Positions 34,728 through 43,665 of a DNA stretch of 64,000 nucleotides are shown piece by piece (position 1 is the first letter of the stretch; each line of letters opens with the position of its first letter). The translations under genes and the position numbers were made by a program. A model generated the notes under the pieces. It saw only the letters and a program-made list of their open reading frames with translations. It was not told the origin of the DNA and did no database searches. This stretch comes from JADJAH01 sp964615795 (lineage in GTDB: Bacteria > Bacteroidota > Ignavibacteria > Tepidaquicellales > Tepidaquicellaceae): positions 15,266 to 79,265 of the forward strand of contig CAZTQR010000006.1 of the NCBI GenBank assembly GCA_964615795.1, given 5' to 3'.

Positions 34728-35972
34728 TTACTTTCTTTTGACTTCTTCGTAGATCCTGTTTACGTCCACCGGTTCAGCATATGGACTGCTCCACGAAATT
34801 TCGAACACTTTGTTCAATTCACTGTTTATTCCGTTGTTCTTCATAATGAGCGAAATGTTTCTCGAATTGAAAAAGTAGCTCCGCTCCCAGTTTGATGTTC
34901 CCACCCAAGAAACATCTGAATCAACAGTGAAGTATTTGCAGTGGTCAACCCTTGCATAGGGAATGAAGCCCCCGCTGTGCAGAGGATATGAAATTATCTT
35001 AACAGCTATGTTGGGAACAACAGACAACGCCTTTATAGCATCAATATTTCCGGGGCGTGTCGCCCAGTCGGGAAGAATGATCCTTATCTTCACTCCCCTT
35101 GCGGCAGTTTCCCTGAGTACACTGTCAATTTGCAGGAACTCCCCTTCCTGTCCGCCTTTGAGAGAATATGAATAGATCTGAACATTCACACTGTCCCCGG
35201 CCTTGCGCAAAAGTTCTTTCAGCTCAGTGAGTTCAGAATTCATTCCCGCAGGAGAATATTCAACGGGGCTTACCGCCGGGAACAACTCCACAGTTCCGAA
35301 CACATTGTCATTAAGCACAACGGGATTCTCCCTGTTGATAACTAAGTTAAGCCGCTGGTTCAAAATTCCGCCCATGTTTCCTTCGCACAATTTCCAGTCC
35401 GTTTCGAATATCTCCGTGAATGTTTCCGCGAGCTTCCTGTCTGTCACTGCAACCCCCATTTCGTGAATGTGAATGAGCGCTCGCCAGTCCATGTTCTGAC
35501 TGCCAAGGAAGATGTTCTGCCTGTCTGTAATAAAATACTTTGCATGCATTACTCCGCCCGCTATGTTCCGCAGAGGGATCTTTCTGATCTCTATGCCGTC
35601 AATTCCTTCCAGTGCATCGCTGCCCTTTTCATTAGCGGCGTAAAAAGAAGAATCAACAATGATCCGGATCCTTACTCCCATTTCAGCCGCACGCTTAAGC
35701 TCTGTGATAATGTCATTGAGCAAGGTGCCCGGCCTGTCAGCGAAGTAGAATGTTTCAATGTCAATTGACTGCTTCGCATTTCGAAACATCTCAAGCCACA
35801 CATCTGCAGTATTCTGAATGGATTGTGAACCGACGTATGTTTCCTCAGGCACGCTCTCAACAAGACGTATGCTTTGCTGTGCGTGAAGAACCGATGCGCA
35901 CAAAAAAAGCGGCAGCAAGACTGCCGCCGCCTTATTTTTCAATGCTCTCAGGATCGGATTGCGTGCCGTCAT
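34728..35972 (-). CDS. Exported phospholipase D-like protein
   Basis: 414 residues with a signal peptide ending around 'VLHAQQ' (residues 28-33). Two HKD half-sites are visible: 'HAKYFITD....GSQNMDWR' (about residue 143) and 'DHCKYFTVDSDVSWVGTSNW' (about residue 342). The family includes phospholipases, cardiolipin synthases and nucleases; an exported two-HKD protein of this size could be any of these. Its start overlaps the end of the SirB1-like gene by four bases, so they are cotranscribed. Confidence 0.87.
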   Translation of the reverse strand: MTARNPILRALKNKAAAVLLPLFLCASVLHAQQSIRLVESVPEETYVGSQSIQNTADVWLEMFRNAKQSIDIETFYFADRPGTLLNDIITELKRAAEMGVRIRIIVDSSFYAANEKGSDALEGIDGIEIRKIPLRNIAGGVMHAKYFITDRQNIFLGSQNMDWRALIHIHEMGVAVTDRKLAETFTEIFETDWKLCEGNMGGILNQRLNLVINRENPVVLNDNVFGTVELFPAVSPVEYSPAGMNSELTELKELLRKAGDSVNVQIYSYSLKGGQEGEFLQIDSVLRETAARGVKIRIILPDWATRPGNIDAIKALSVVPNIAVKIISYPLHSGGFIPYARVDHCKYFTVDSDVSWVGTSNWERSYFFNSRNISLIMKNNGINSELNKVFEISWSSPYAEPVDVNRIYEEVKRK

Positions 35973-36847
35973 ATCAATGCAAGCATTAACCTCTCTACCT
36001 GCGCCGCCTTTACATCATCTTTCTTGCTCTTGTAGTTCTCAGACAAATTTCTCAGCATCCTGAGCACAATGTCCTTGTCTTCGGCAGCGTTTAGGTAAGG
36101 GAGATTCTCAAACTCCTCGTCAGTCATGCCGAGATTTTTTATGAACTCCGCCGCTTCATCCCGGGAGACGATCAATCCCTGATTGAACGGATCAATGAAG
36201 TATTCTACGGCATCGTCCTGATATTTCACTATGAAGTGCCCGGGAAGGTTAACACCGTTCACCTGAAGGCCAAGCCTTCTTGCGATCAGGATATACAATG
36301 CCGAAAGCGTAATCGGGATTCCGAGCTTCGTATCTATTACTCTGTTGATGAAACTGTTGTCTGTATCATAATAGTCTTCCTTGTTTCCTGCATATCCCTT
36401 TTCTTCAAACATGAATGAGTTGATCGCATTGAGCTTTGATATTGCCGGGATACCGTAAAAATCGCCGCGGACTGCGGTCAGATTATTTCTTATTTCATCT
36501 GCCATTCTGTCAACCATTCTCTTGTACTTCAGATGGTCGTAACCCGGATATCCGAATTCCGCTATCAGAAAAACTGCATCCTCAAGAATGTTTCTGGCTG
36601 ACGACAACTCCTGAAACTTCTTCTCAAGCTTTTCTATATTAATAGTGGAGATGATCTCCTTAGCCCTGTCTCTGAGAAGCAGATTATCGTCCTCGGTGAA
36701 GTTTTTCAGATATTCTGAAGAAAGGTCTCCGTATGAAATGAACCTTTCCCTGATGTTGCCGTAGATCTTTTCGTCCTCATCATCAAGGAGCCTTATAAGA
36801 TGATCCAGCTCCTTTGATCCGAGGGTTGCTTGTTCTGAATTAAGCAA
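35969..36847 (-). CDS. SirB1-like transglutaminase-fold protein
   Basis: 292 residues. The middle part ('NSFINRVIDTKLGIPITLSALYILIARRLGLQVNGVNLPGHFIVKYQ') is the SirB1/transglutaminase-like signature; the catalytic Cys position of true transglutaminases is not apparent, as usual in this group. The N-terminal 100 residues are helical and the tail is a short TPR-like segment. The start is a TTG overlapping the MFS gene's stop by eight bases; no ATG exists in the first third. The function is unknown. Confidence 0.8.
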   Translation of the reverse strand: MLNSEQATLGSKELDHLIRLLDDEDEKIYGNIRERFISYGDLSSEYLKNFTEDDNLLLRDRAKEIISTINIEKLEKKFQELSSARNILEDAVFLIAEFGYPGYDHLKYKRMVDRMADEIRNNLTAVRGDFYGIPAISKLNAINSFMFEEKGYAGNKEDYYDTDNSFINRVIDTKLGIPITLSALYILIARRLGLQVNGVNLPGHFIVKYQDDAVEYFIDPFNQGLIVSRDEAAEFIKNLGMTDEEFENLPYLNAAEDKDIVLRMLRNLSENYKSKKDDVKAAQVERLMLALI

Positions 36848-38054
36848 TTTTTAGTTTCTCCTTTTCTTTTACTTTCACCAGCAATAACACACCTGCAACG
36901 AAAAAAAGTCCTAAAGAAAGCACTGCCAGCTTCTGAGAACCGGATACATAGGATACGAATCCGAATGTGAGCGGGCCGAGCAGTGTAGATGTCTTGTCCA
37001 TAAGCGCATAGAATCCGAAAAATTCCGCCTTGAATTCCAGCGGTGTGAGCATTGTCATCAGTGTTCTTGAAAGACTCTGCACGGATCCGAGGAATGTTCC
37101 AGCCAAACCTCCGATCACATAGAAAGTCATCTTGTCACTTGTGAAGTAAACGGCCAGCGTCAAGGCTATCCATATGACAATGTTTACCATGATTGACCTC
37201 TTAATTCCCAGCCTTTCGCCTATCATCCCGAAGGTCAGTGAGCCTGCCATTGCGGTGAACTGGACTATCAGGAAAAATATTGCAAGCTCTGTCACATCAA
37301 ATCCCAGCGTAGTGCTGGCATAATTTCCGGCAAAGTAAATTATAGTATTCACAGCGTCAATATAGAAGAAGAATGCCAGAAGAAAATTTCTGAGATTGGG
37401 ATAATTGTTTATGTGGCTCAGGGTGGATGCAACCTTTGCAAATCCGTATGCTATCAGGTTGCCATGCTGTGCGGGAGCAGTTCTTTTTTCCTTTATGAAA
37501 ATAAAGAACGGCGCAGAGAAGATCAGGAAGAAGACCGCGCACACTACAAAGAGGAGGTTGGGATCATCTTTGAGAGGAAATACTAGCGCAACGGACAGAA
37601 GAGAGCCTACATAGCCGACTGCATAACCGAGTGAAGACACTTTATTGTATTCTTCCGGTTCAGCAACATCAGACATGAATGCATCATAGAATGTCAGGCC
37701 GGTTTGAAATCCGATATTGGAAATGATGAACAGACCCAAAGCGAGCGCAACTGTGCCGGGGCCGGTAAAATACATCATCGCCGTAGCCGAAATGCAGAGC
37801 AGGGTGAAGAAAAGAAGGAACTTCTTTTTTGAGAGTGTCTTGTCCGCAATGGCGCCGCAAACAGGATTGAGCACGGCGGATGCGATCATTGAGATGTTGA
37901 TTGCCAGTGCCCAGTAAAAATCAGCGATGGGTTCGCCTCCGGCAACAACCTTTTTGAAGAACACCGCAAATACAAATGCAACTATGATAACGGCGTAAGA
38001 CGAATTGCCGAAATCAAACAAAGACCATATAATTACATTTCGTCTATTCTTCAA
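36840..38054 (-). CDS. MFS transporter, UMF1/Atg22-like
   Basis: 404 residues with about twelve membrane helices. The opening 'IIWSLFDFGNSSYAVIIVAFVFAVFF' and 'YDAFMSDVAEPEEYNKVSSLGYAVGYVGSLLSVA' are characteristic of the UMF1 branch, which includes yeast Atg22 amino-acid exporters. The bacterial substrate is unknown. It lies 28 bases downstream of nusB. Confidence 0.9.
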   Translation of the reverse strand: MKNRRNVIIWSLFDFGNSSYAVIIVAFVFAVFFKKVVAGGEPIADFYWALAINISMIASAVLNPVCGAIADKTLSKKKFLLFFTLLCISATAMMYFTGPGTVALALGLFIISNIGFQTGLTFYDAFMSDVAEPEEYNKVSSLGYAVGYVGSLLSVALVFPLKDDPNLLFVVCAVFFLIFSAPFFIFIKEKRTAPAQHGNLIAYGFAKVASTLSHINNYPNLRNFLLAFFFYIDAVNTIIYFAGNYASTTLGFDVTELAIFFLIVQFTAMAGSLTFGMIGERLGIKRSIMVNIVIWIALTLAVYFTSDKMTFYVIGGLAGTFLGSVQSLSRTLMTMLTPLEFKAEFFGFYALMDKTSTLLGPLTFGFVSYVSGSQKLAVLSLGLFFVAGVLLLVKVKEKEKLKIA

Positions 38055-38082
38055 TCAGCCGTTATTCAGCGGGATTTAAGTT

Positions 38083-38589
38083 TCAGTTTTGAAGCGGCTG
38101 GCTCTGTTTCTTTGGCTGAGGTTTGCCTTCCTTCTTCTTAAGATTGAGCAAGCCCCTGCCGGTCTTGTTGAGTTTGTTTGCTTTCTTGAGATCGTCGAGC
38201 ACAGCATCAAGGATGCCGTTTACAAACTTTCCGCTGTTTCGCGTACAATACTCTTTGGCAATGTCTATTGCTTCATTTATTGAAACCTTGGGTGGAATTT
38301 CGGGGAAGTTCATAAGTTCTGTGATTCCCATACGAAGCAGAATCTTGTCAATCAGAGCCATTCTCTCAAGCTCCCAATTGACGACCTTTTCAAGAATCAT
38401 TTTATCGAGCATTTCCTCGTCTTTCAGAGTAAGTTCGATGAGCTGGTTTACAAAATCCCTGCTCTCTTCTTCTTTGATTTCAGGAAGGAGATCCCTTTTG
38501 ATCTTGTCAACAGGATCTTTGGACATTTCGTGAGCATAAAGAACTTGCATTACTGCAATTCTCAGATCCCGACGCTTCAATTGAGCCAT
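38083..38589 (-). CDS. nusB: Transcription antitermination factor NusB
   Basis: 168 residues. The all-helical NusB fold is recognised from 'RRDLRIAVMQVLYAHEMS', 'VNWELERMALIDKILLRMGITELM' and 'NEAIDIAKEYCTRNSGKFVNGILDAV'. NusB with NusE binds boxA RNA in rRNA antitermination. The final 30 residues are a Lys/Gln-rich extension beyond the usual end. Short CAAAGNTA-type repeats upstream (around 38607-38640) resemble promoter -7 elements on this strand. Confidence 0.95.
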   Translation of the reverse strand: MAQLKRRDLRIAVMQVLYAHEMSKDPVDKIKRDLLPEIKEEESRDFVNQLIELTLKDEEMLDKMILEKVVNWELERMALIDKILLRMGITELMNFPEIPPKVSINEAIDIAKEYCTRNSGKFVNGILDAVLDDLKKANKLNKTGRGLLNLKKKEGKPQPKKQSQPLQN

Positions 38590-38661
38590 TAAGGTCTAAA
38601 AAGTTTGAGCAAAGCTAATCAATAAAATGCAAAGTTAACACACTAAATTGTGAAGAGTGAG

Positions 38662-39132
38662 TTAAGATTTTTTTACCGCCCAGTACTTTTTCATAAGTTC
38701 GGTTTCCCATTCGGGCTGAATCACCTCCCCGGCCGGAAGAAACTCTCTTACAACAGGCTTTATGTCGATCACGGGGGTTCCGTCAACTGCATCAAGTCCC
38801 GTAACTCTCAGCGTCCTTCCTTCTGCCGACAAGAGCTTCACCATACTTGACCCCAGAAGATTAGGGCGCGCCTTCTTTCTCTGTGAAAAGATCCCAACCC
38901 TTGGAAACTTTTTGTTCCCTCTCGGATGCGATGCAGATATGCTGATCTTTGCAGGATCTGCAAGATGGAAATAAAATATTATCTCGAGATGAGAGAAGTC
39001 ACTAATGCCGACAATGCAGTCTTCGGAAATTTTATCGCTGATCTCAATCTCAGAGATTATGCCACCCCAATAATCATCTTCGGGATTCTTCCTTTGGTTG
39101 TGAACAAAACCGATGGGCTCTATGCTGAACAT
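38662..39132 (-). CDS. TrmO/TsaA-like SAM-dependent methyltransferase
   Basis: 156 residues. It matches the YaeB/TrmO family: 'IEPIGFVHNQRKNPEDDYWGG' at the start, 'DFSHLEIIFYFH', 'HPRGNKKFPRVGIFSQRKKARPNLLGSSMVKL' and 'DAVDGTPVIDIKPV'. Known members methylate N6-threonylcarbamoyladenosine at tRNA position 37; short versions like this may have other substrates. It is on the minus strand, 27 bases downstream of the ABM gene. Confidence 0.87.
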   Translation of the reverse strand: MFSIEPIGFVHNQRKNPEDDYWGGIISEIEISDKISEDCIVGISDFSHLEIIFYFHLADPAKISISASHPRGNKKFPRVGIFSQRKKARPNLLGSSMVKLLSAEGRTLRVTGLDAVDGTPVIDIKPVVREFLPAGEVIQPEWETELMKKYWAVKKS

Positions 39133-39159
39133 GTGTATATCCTCCCTCCTATCATTGAT

Positions 39160-39495
39160 TCAATCTTCAACCGGATCAAAAAGCGGAAACGATTCATCTG
39201 CCCCCGGAAAGGTGCATGGCTTGCTCCCGACTTCCGTACAGATCTCATACATTCTGTTCCATATCTCATGCACTTCGGGATCGTTGTGGGCACTGTCTAT
39301 TTCATCAAGGCCTGCCCATTCAAACACTTCGATCACAAGCTGAGGGTCTTTTTCTGTTGTGAGCACAAACGCATGCTTGTTGCTGTAGTAACCCTTTCCT
39401 TTCATGAATTCCCTCTTTCGGGAGATTATACCGAGAAGTTCGTTCGTCTTTCCCGGCTTAGCCCTGTAAGCAGCAAACACTACCTTTCCTGCCAT
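39160..39495 (-). CDS. Antibiotic-biosynthesis-monooxygenase (ABM)-like protein
   Basis: 111 residues, a single dimeric alpha-beta barrel domain ('AAYRAKPGKTNELLGIISRKREFM', 'QLVIEVFEWAGLDEIDSAHNDPEVHEIWNRMYEI'). Such proteins range from small monooxygenases to structural or stress proteins, so no reaction can be assigned. Its ATG overlaps the dnaG stop by one base (TAATG), implying translational coupling to primase, an odd partner. Confidence 0.75.
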   Translation of the reverse strand: MAGKVVFAAYRAKPGKTNELLGIISRKREFMKGKGYYSNKHAFVLTTEKDPQLVIEVFEWAGLDEIDSAHNDPEVHEIWNRMYEICTEVGSKPCTFPGADESFPLFDPVED

Positions 39496-41336
39496 TATGC
39501 CCCCTTTCTGAGCGCTGACGCTTCCTTAATTAACTGAAATACCCGTGAAAGATTTTCCGGATCGCCTTTTAAACTTTCTATTTCTTTGTTGACCTGTTCA
39601 AGCTTCAGGCTTCTGATCACATCCTTTGCATGGTCAATGTCATAGACAGGCCTTATCTCGTTTTCAAGTAAGCTGTCAAATGTCGAATACTCGAAATAGC
39701 TTGCTTCATGTTTGTCTGCAACGGCTTCCATAATAATTCCGACACACTCATCATCCCCGTTCAATCCTTGCAGTATCCTTGACAGTTCAATTCTTTCGTG
39801 GTTTACGCAGTCATCAAGAAGATGTTCCACAATCCTCAGTATCCTGCTGTTTCTTATGAAAGCTGTTTCGAGATTATTTTCTATGTATGCTACAGCTTCC
39901 GGATCTCCTCTGAGAAACACTCTCAGGAGCTCTCTTTCATTTACCGATACTTCAAATTCCACTGATTCCTGCCTCTTCCCGGAAGGTGCATCCGGAATAA
40001 CCACGGACGTTTCCGGAAACTGCTTCCTTCTTCTGAGGATCTTTTCGAGCTCATCTCTCAGGTCTGTTTCCATCAGCGAATACTTTTCTGCTATCTCCTT
40101 AAGGAACAGAGAGCGTTTGATCTTATCGGGAATCACGGCTATATATGAAATGACCTCTCTTATGAATTCGGTCTTACCTTCCACTGAAGAGAGCTTGCCT
40201 TCCTTTTGATACATGTCGGAAATGAAACTGACGAATGACATTCCTGACTTTAGCTGTTTATGGAAATCCTCCGCACCCTTCTTGCCAAGAAAGCTGTCAG
40301 GGTCTTCTCCTGCAGGAAGCGTGACTACGTTGATATCAAGCCCGCCCTGAAGCATTATTTCCGTTCCCCGCTTTGCCGCGGAGATTCCTGCGGAGTCCGC
40401 ATCAAACAAGACATAGACCTTACCTGCATATCTTGAAAGAAGTTTTACCTGCTCTTCTGTAAGTGCCGTACCGCTTGAAGCCACAACATTCTTTATGCCG
40501 TGCCTGAACATCGTAATAAGGTCCATGTATCCTTCTACAAGTATAGCCGATTCCGCATAACGGATATGGTCCTTGGCATGATTCAGTCCGTATAGTATTC
40601 TGCTTTTGTTGTAGATCCTTGTTTCGGGAGAATTTATGTATTTGCCGCCCTGATCTTCTTCGAGGAGCTTCCTTCCGCCAAAACCGACGACCTTACCGCT
40701 TTCATTGTGTATCGGAAACATGAGCCTTCCCCTGAACCTGTCGTAAAATCCCTGCTTTTCATTTTCCTTCCTGATGATGAGTCCTGCCTTTTCAATTTCC
40801 CCGGGACTGAAATCCCCGGTTTCATGAAAATGATTCAGCATGGCATCCCATCTGTTGAGGGAATATCCTATTCCAAACTCTTCTATCGCTTTCTCATCAA
40901 TATTCCTTTGCCTGAGGTAAGTGTGCACAAATTCCCTTTCGTTTCCTTTCACTTCCCTGAGCATCATCCTGAAATATTCCGCCGCCGCCTTATTGATCTC
41001 AAGCAAGACGGATATCTCATTGGAAGTATCGAGTTCCTTGCCGGAGAAGGTAAGCCGGATGCCGGCCCTTTCCGCCAGCTTGGTCGCGGCATCAATGAAG
41101 CCGATCTTCTCATAGTTTTGTACGAATGAAAACACATTGCCCCCTGCTTTGCATGAGAAACAATGATAGACCTGTTTTTCCTGTGAGATATGCAGGGACG
41201 GATTCTTATCGGGATGGAAAGGGCACAGAGCGAGAAAGGACTTTCCGCGCTTCTTTACCGGGATATAGTCAGAGATGACCTCCACAATATCGTTTGCAGA
41301 GGAGATCTCATCAAGTTTTTCGGGGGGGATTTTCAT
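39495..41336 (-). CDS. dnaG: DNA primase
   Basis: 613 residues from the ATG at 41336. The zinc-binding domain is at the N-terminus ('CPFHPDKNPS', 'YHCFSC'), followed by the RNA polymerase domain with Toprim ('ILVEGYMDLITMF', 'VLFDADSAG') and a C-terminal helicase-interaction domain. It makes Okazaki primers. The frame extends to 41441, but the extra 35 residues do not resemble DnaG. No rpoD or rpsU lies beside it. Confidence 0.96.
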   Translation of the reverse strand: MKIPPEKLDEISSANDIVEVISDYIPVKKRGKSFLALCPFHPDKNPSLHISQEKQVYHCFSCKAGGNVFSFVQNYEKIGFIDAATKLAERAGIRLTFSGKELDTSNEISVLLEINKAAAEYFRMMLREVKGNEREFVHTYLRQRNIDEKAIEEFGIGYSLNRWDAMLNHFHETGDFSPGEIEKAGLIIRKENEKQGFYDRFRGRLMFPIHNESGKVVGFGGRKLLEEDQGGKYINSPETRIYNKSRILYGLNHAKDHIRYAESAILVEGYMDLITMFRHGIKNVVASSGTALTEEQVKLLSRYAGKVYVLFDADSAGISAAKRGTEIMLQGGLDINVVTLPAGEDPDSFLGKKGAEDFHKQLKSGMSFVSFISDMYQKEGKLSSVEGKTEFIREVISYIAVIPDKIKRSLFLKEIAEKYSLMETDLRDELEKILRRRKQFPETSVVIPDAPSGKRQESVEFEVSVNERELLRVFLRGDPEAVAYIENNLETAFIRNSRILRIVEHLLDDCVNHERIELSRILQGLNGDDECVGIIMEAVADKHEASYFEYSTFDSLLENEIRPVYDIDHAKDVIRSLKLEQVNKEIESLKGDPENLSRVFQLIKEASALRKGA

Positions 41337-41497
41337 TTCGCAAATATCTGCAATAGCTCTAACTTTGTAAATGACAATTATGCCGGGAGGTGCAATTTCG
41401 CAAGATTCCTGTGACAGAATATTACAAAATCCTGATTGCATTTATCCTGAAAAACATGATTGCAGTAATCAATGCGGTTCTTAAGCGTAGTTTCTTA

Positions 41498-41544
41498 AAG
41501 GAGTAATGAGTAATTTCGAAAAAATTTACGAATGGGCAACTTAA
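41498..41544 (+). promoter_or_regulatory. Possible 12-codon leader ORF overlapping the purC start
   Basis: AAGGAG (41498-41503) stands two bases before an ATG (41506) that opens a 12-codon frame, MSNFEKIYEWAT, ending at 41544, 13 bases inside purC. It is one of the best ribosome binding sites in the region, yet it serves the tiny frame rather than purC, whose ATG at 41532 has none. This suggests coupled translation through a leader peptide; it could also be chance. Confidence 0.4.
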
Positions 41545-42230
41545 TTTACGAAGGCAAAGCCAAAAGACTTTATTCGACCGGCATTGAGGACGAACTCATA
41601 CAGGAATTCAAGGATGACGCAACCGCATTCAACGGCCTGAAGAAGGACAAAATTGCACACAAGGGGGAGCTGAACAATAAGATCACAAGCATAATTTTCG
41701 GGCATCTCATCAATGAAGGAATCCCGACACATTTCATTAAGAGACTTTCCGATACTGAGATGCTTGTAAAAAGGGTAAGCATAATCAAAGCGGAGGTGGT
41801 TTGCAGGAACATTGCCGCCGGAAGCCTTGTCAAGAAGCTGGGATTTAAAGAAGGCACGGAGCTTGATCCGCCCATAATAGAACTTTACCTGAAATCCGAT
41901 GAACTTGGGGACCCTCTTTTTACGGATGCGCATGTACTGGCTCTCGGAATTGCGACGAACGAAGAGCTTGAGAAGATCAGAGTCCTGACGCTGAAGATCA
42001 ACGTGATACTGAAGAAGTTCTTCGCCGAGCGGGGCATCAATCTTGTTGATTTCAAGCTTGAGTTTGGGCGCGACAAGGACGGGAATGTAATACTTGCAGA
42101 TGAGATATCGCCCGACACGTGCAGACTCTGGGATTCCATGACCGGAAAGAAGCTTGATAAGGACAGATTCAGATTTGACCTTGGAAATGTAGAGGAAGCA
42201 TACAAGGAAATTATGGAAAGGGTAAGTTGA
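41532..42230 (+). CDS. purC: Phosphoribosylaminoimidazole-succinocarboxamide (SAICAR) synthase
   Basis: 232 residues, the usual bacterial length. It joins aspartate to CAIR with ATP in purine synthesis. Signatures are 'YEGKAKRLYST', 'FNGLKKDKIAHKGELNN', 'EVVCRNIAAGSLVKKLGF', 'LEFGRDKDGNVILADEISPDTCRLWD'. Its stop overlaps the TTG start of psd by four bases (TTGA), so it is cotranscribed with two phospholipid genes, an unusual mixture. Other pur genes are not in the window. Confidence 0.97.
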   Translation: MGNLIYEGKAKRLYSTGIEDELIQEFKDDATAFNGLKKDKIAHKGELNNKITSIIFGHLINEGIPTHFIKRLSDTEMLVKRVSIIKAEVVCRNIAAGSLVKKLGFKEGTELDPPIIELYLKSDELGDPLFTDAHVLALGIATNEELEKIRVLTLKINVILKKFFAERGINLVDFKLEFGRDKDGNVILADEISPDTCRLWDSMTGKKLDKDRFRFDLGNVEEAYKEIMERVS

Positions 42231-42901
42231 TCAGCATTACGCCTTACGGGAAGGATGTTGTTACTAAAGTCTTCATTGCAGGAGCAATCCTTGCACTCAT
42301 CGCCGTATTTACGGACTATCTTCTCATTACTATCCTCCTGAGTGCTGTTGCTGTATTTCTTTGGCTTTTCACACTGTATTTCTTCAGGGATCCCGAAAGA
42401 AAAGTGCCTTCTGCTTACAGGCAGGGCGATCTGCTTTCGCCTGCAGACGGCAAGGTTGTTTTGATACAGGAGATCACAAACAATGAGAACAATCTTTTTC
42501 CTGCCGGAGAGAAGCTCAGGCAGGTAAGCATTTTCCTTTCGCCGCTGAATGTACATGTGAACCGGATTCCGCTTAGCGGCAAAGTGGAGTACCTGAAATA
42601 TGTGAAGGGCGAATACTTGGTGGCGTTTGACCACAAGGCATCGGAAAGGAATGAGAGGTCGGAGATCGGAATTTCAGGAAGCACGGAGAAGGAGAAAGTG
42701 CTGTTCAAGCAGATCGCCGGATTTGTTGCAAGACGGATCGTTTATGACATTGAAGCAGGAAGCGGCGTTACTGCAGGTGACAGGTTCGGCATGATAAAAT
42801 TCGGATCAAGGGTTGACATGATAATGAGAGATGATTACAAAGTCAGGGTGAAGATCAACGACATTGTGACTGCAGGCGAAACGATAATAGCAGAGTTATA
42901 G
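42227..42901 (+). CDS. psd: Phosphatidylserine decarboxylase, short (archaeal-type) proenzyme
   Basis: 224 residues. Two membrane helices at the N-terminus (about residues 12-50) precede the catalytic domain ('PADGKVVLIQE', 'FLSPLNVHVNRIPLSG', 'IGISGSTEKEKVLFKQIAGFVARRIV'). Self-cleavage should occur at Gly-Ser in 'IKFGSRVDM', giving the pyruvoyl cofactor. It makes phosphatidylethanolamine and is followed one base later by pssA, the preceding step. The start codon is TTG. Confidence 0.95.
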   Translation: MISITPYGKDVVTKVFIAGAILALIAVFTDYLLITILLSAVAVFLWLFTLYFFRDPERKVPSAYRQGDLLSPADGKVVLIQEITNNENNLFPAGEKLRQVSIFLSPLNVHVNRIPLSGKVEYLKYVKGEYLVAFDHKASERNERSEIGISGSTEKEKVLFKQIAGFVARRIVYDIEAGSGVTAGDRFGMIKFGSRVDMIMRDDYKVRVKINDIVTAGETIIAEL

Positions 42902-42902
42902 T

Positions 42903-43664
42903 ATGGCGTTGTCGAGGAGATTCATACCAAGCCTTTTTACAGTGCTCAATGCATTCTGCGGGTTCATGTCGCTTGTCCATTCATCTCACGGAGATTTTGA
43001 CAACGCCGCGCTGTTCATAATTTACGCTTCGCTGTTTGATGCAGTTGACGGCATTGCCGCAAGACTCACCAACTCTGCCAGCAGGTTCGGAGTTGAACTG
43101 GACTCTCTCTCCGATGTCATCTCATTCGGGGCTGCGCCCTCTTTCCTGATCTACAACATTTATCTTCACGAACTCGGCGAGATCGGAATGGTCATTTCCT
43201 CCCTTATCCTTGTGTTCGCCGCGTTGCGGCTTGCCCGCTTCAACGTTCAGCTCACAGGCTTCGACAAATCCAAATTCAGCGGACTGCCTGCGCCAATGTC
43301 AGCTTTCACAGTGTGTTCGTTCGTTCTGTTTTACTATGACAAGATACTTTCACCCGAGCACAGCGTTACCGTACTTCTGATTCTTGCCTTGCTTCTTCCC
43401 GCGCTTATGATCAGCAGGATCAAGTATGACACACTCCCGAAGCCTGGCATGGCATCGATAAGGAAGAACATCATTCCGTTCCTTGTACTGGTTATCGCAG
43501 CGGTGCTCATTATTGCAACAAACGGCGAAGGCTCATTCTCATTCTGCCTGTTCTATATTTTCAGCGGCATCATCCGGAGCGCGAAGAATCTTATCTTCCG
43601 TAAGAAGCATCATCACGGAAGCGACGATGTGGCTGAAGAACATCTTGAAACGGGAAAGCAGTAG
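42903..43664 (+). CDS. pssA: CDP-diacylglycerol--serine O-phosphatidyltransferase
   Basis: 253 residues with about six to eight membrane helices. The CDP-alcohol phosphatidyltransferase signature is complete: 'DAVDGIAARLTNSASRFGVELDSLSDVISFG', with the metal-binding aspartates. It makes phosphatidylserine for Psd. The C-terminal 20 residues are a hydrophilic His-rich tail. It ends one base before the convergent cysteine desulfurase gene. Confidence 0.95.
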   Translation: MALSRRFIPSLFTVLNAFCGFMSLVHSSHGDFDNAALFIIYASLFDAVDGIAARLTNSASRFGVELDSLSDVISFGAAPSFLIYNIYLHELGEIGMVISSLILVFAALRLARFNVQLTGFDKSKFSGLPAPMSAFTVCSFVLFYYDKILSPEHSVTVLLILALLLPALMISRIKYDTLPKPGMASIRKNIIPFLVLVIAAVLIIATNGEGSFSFCLFYIFSGIIRSAKNLIFRKKHHHGSDDVAEEHLETGKQ

Positions 43665-43665
43665 A

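Noticed and set aside
39113..39537. Plus-strand open frames across the TrmO-like and ABM genes
   Set aside because: Antisense to genes with clear family motifs; no independent support.
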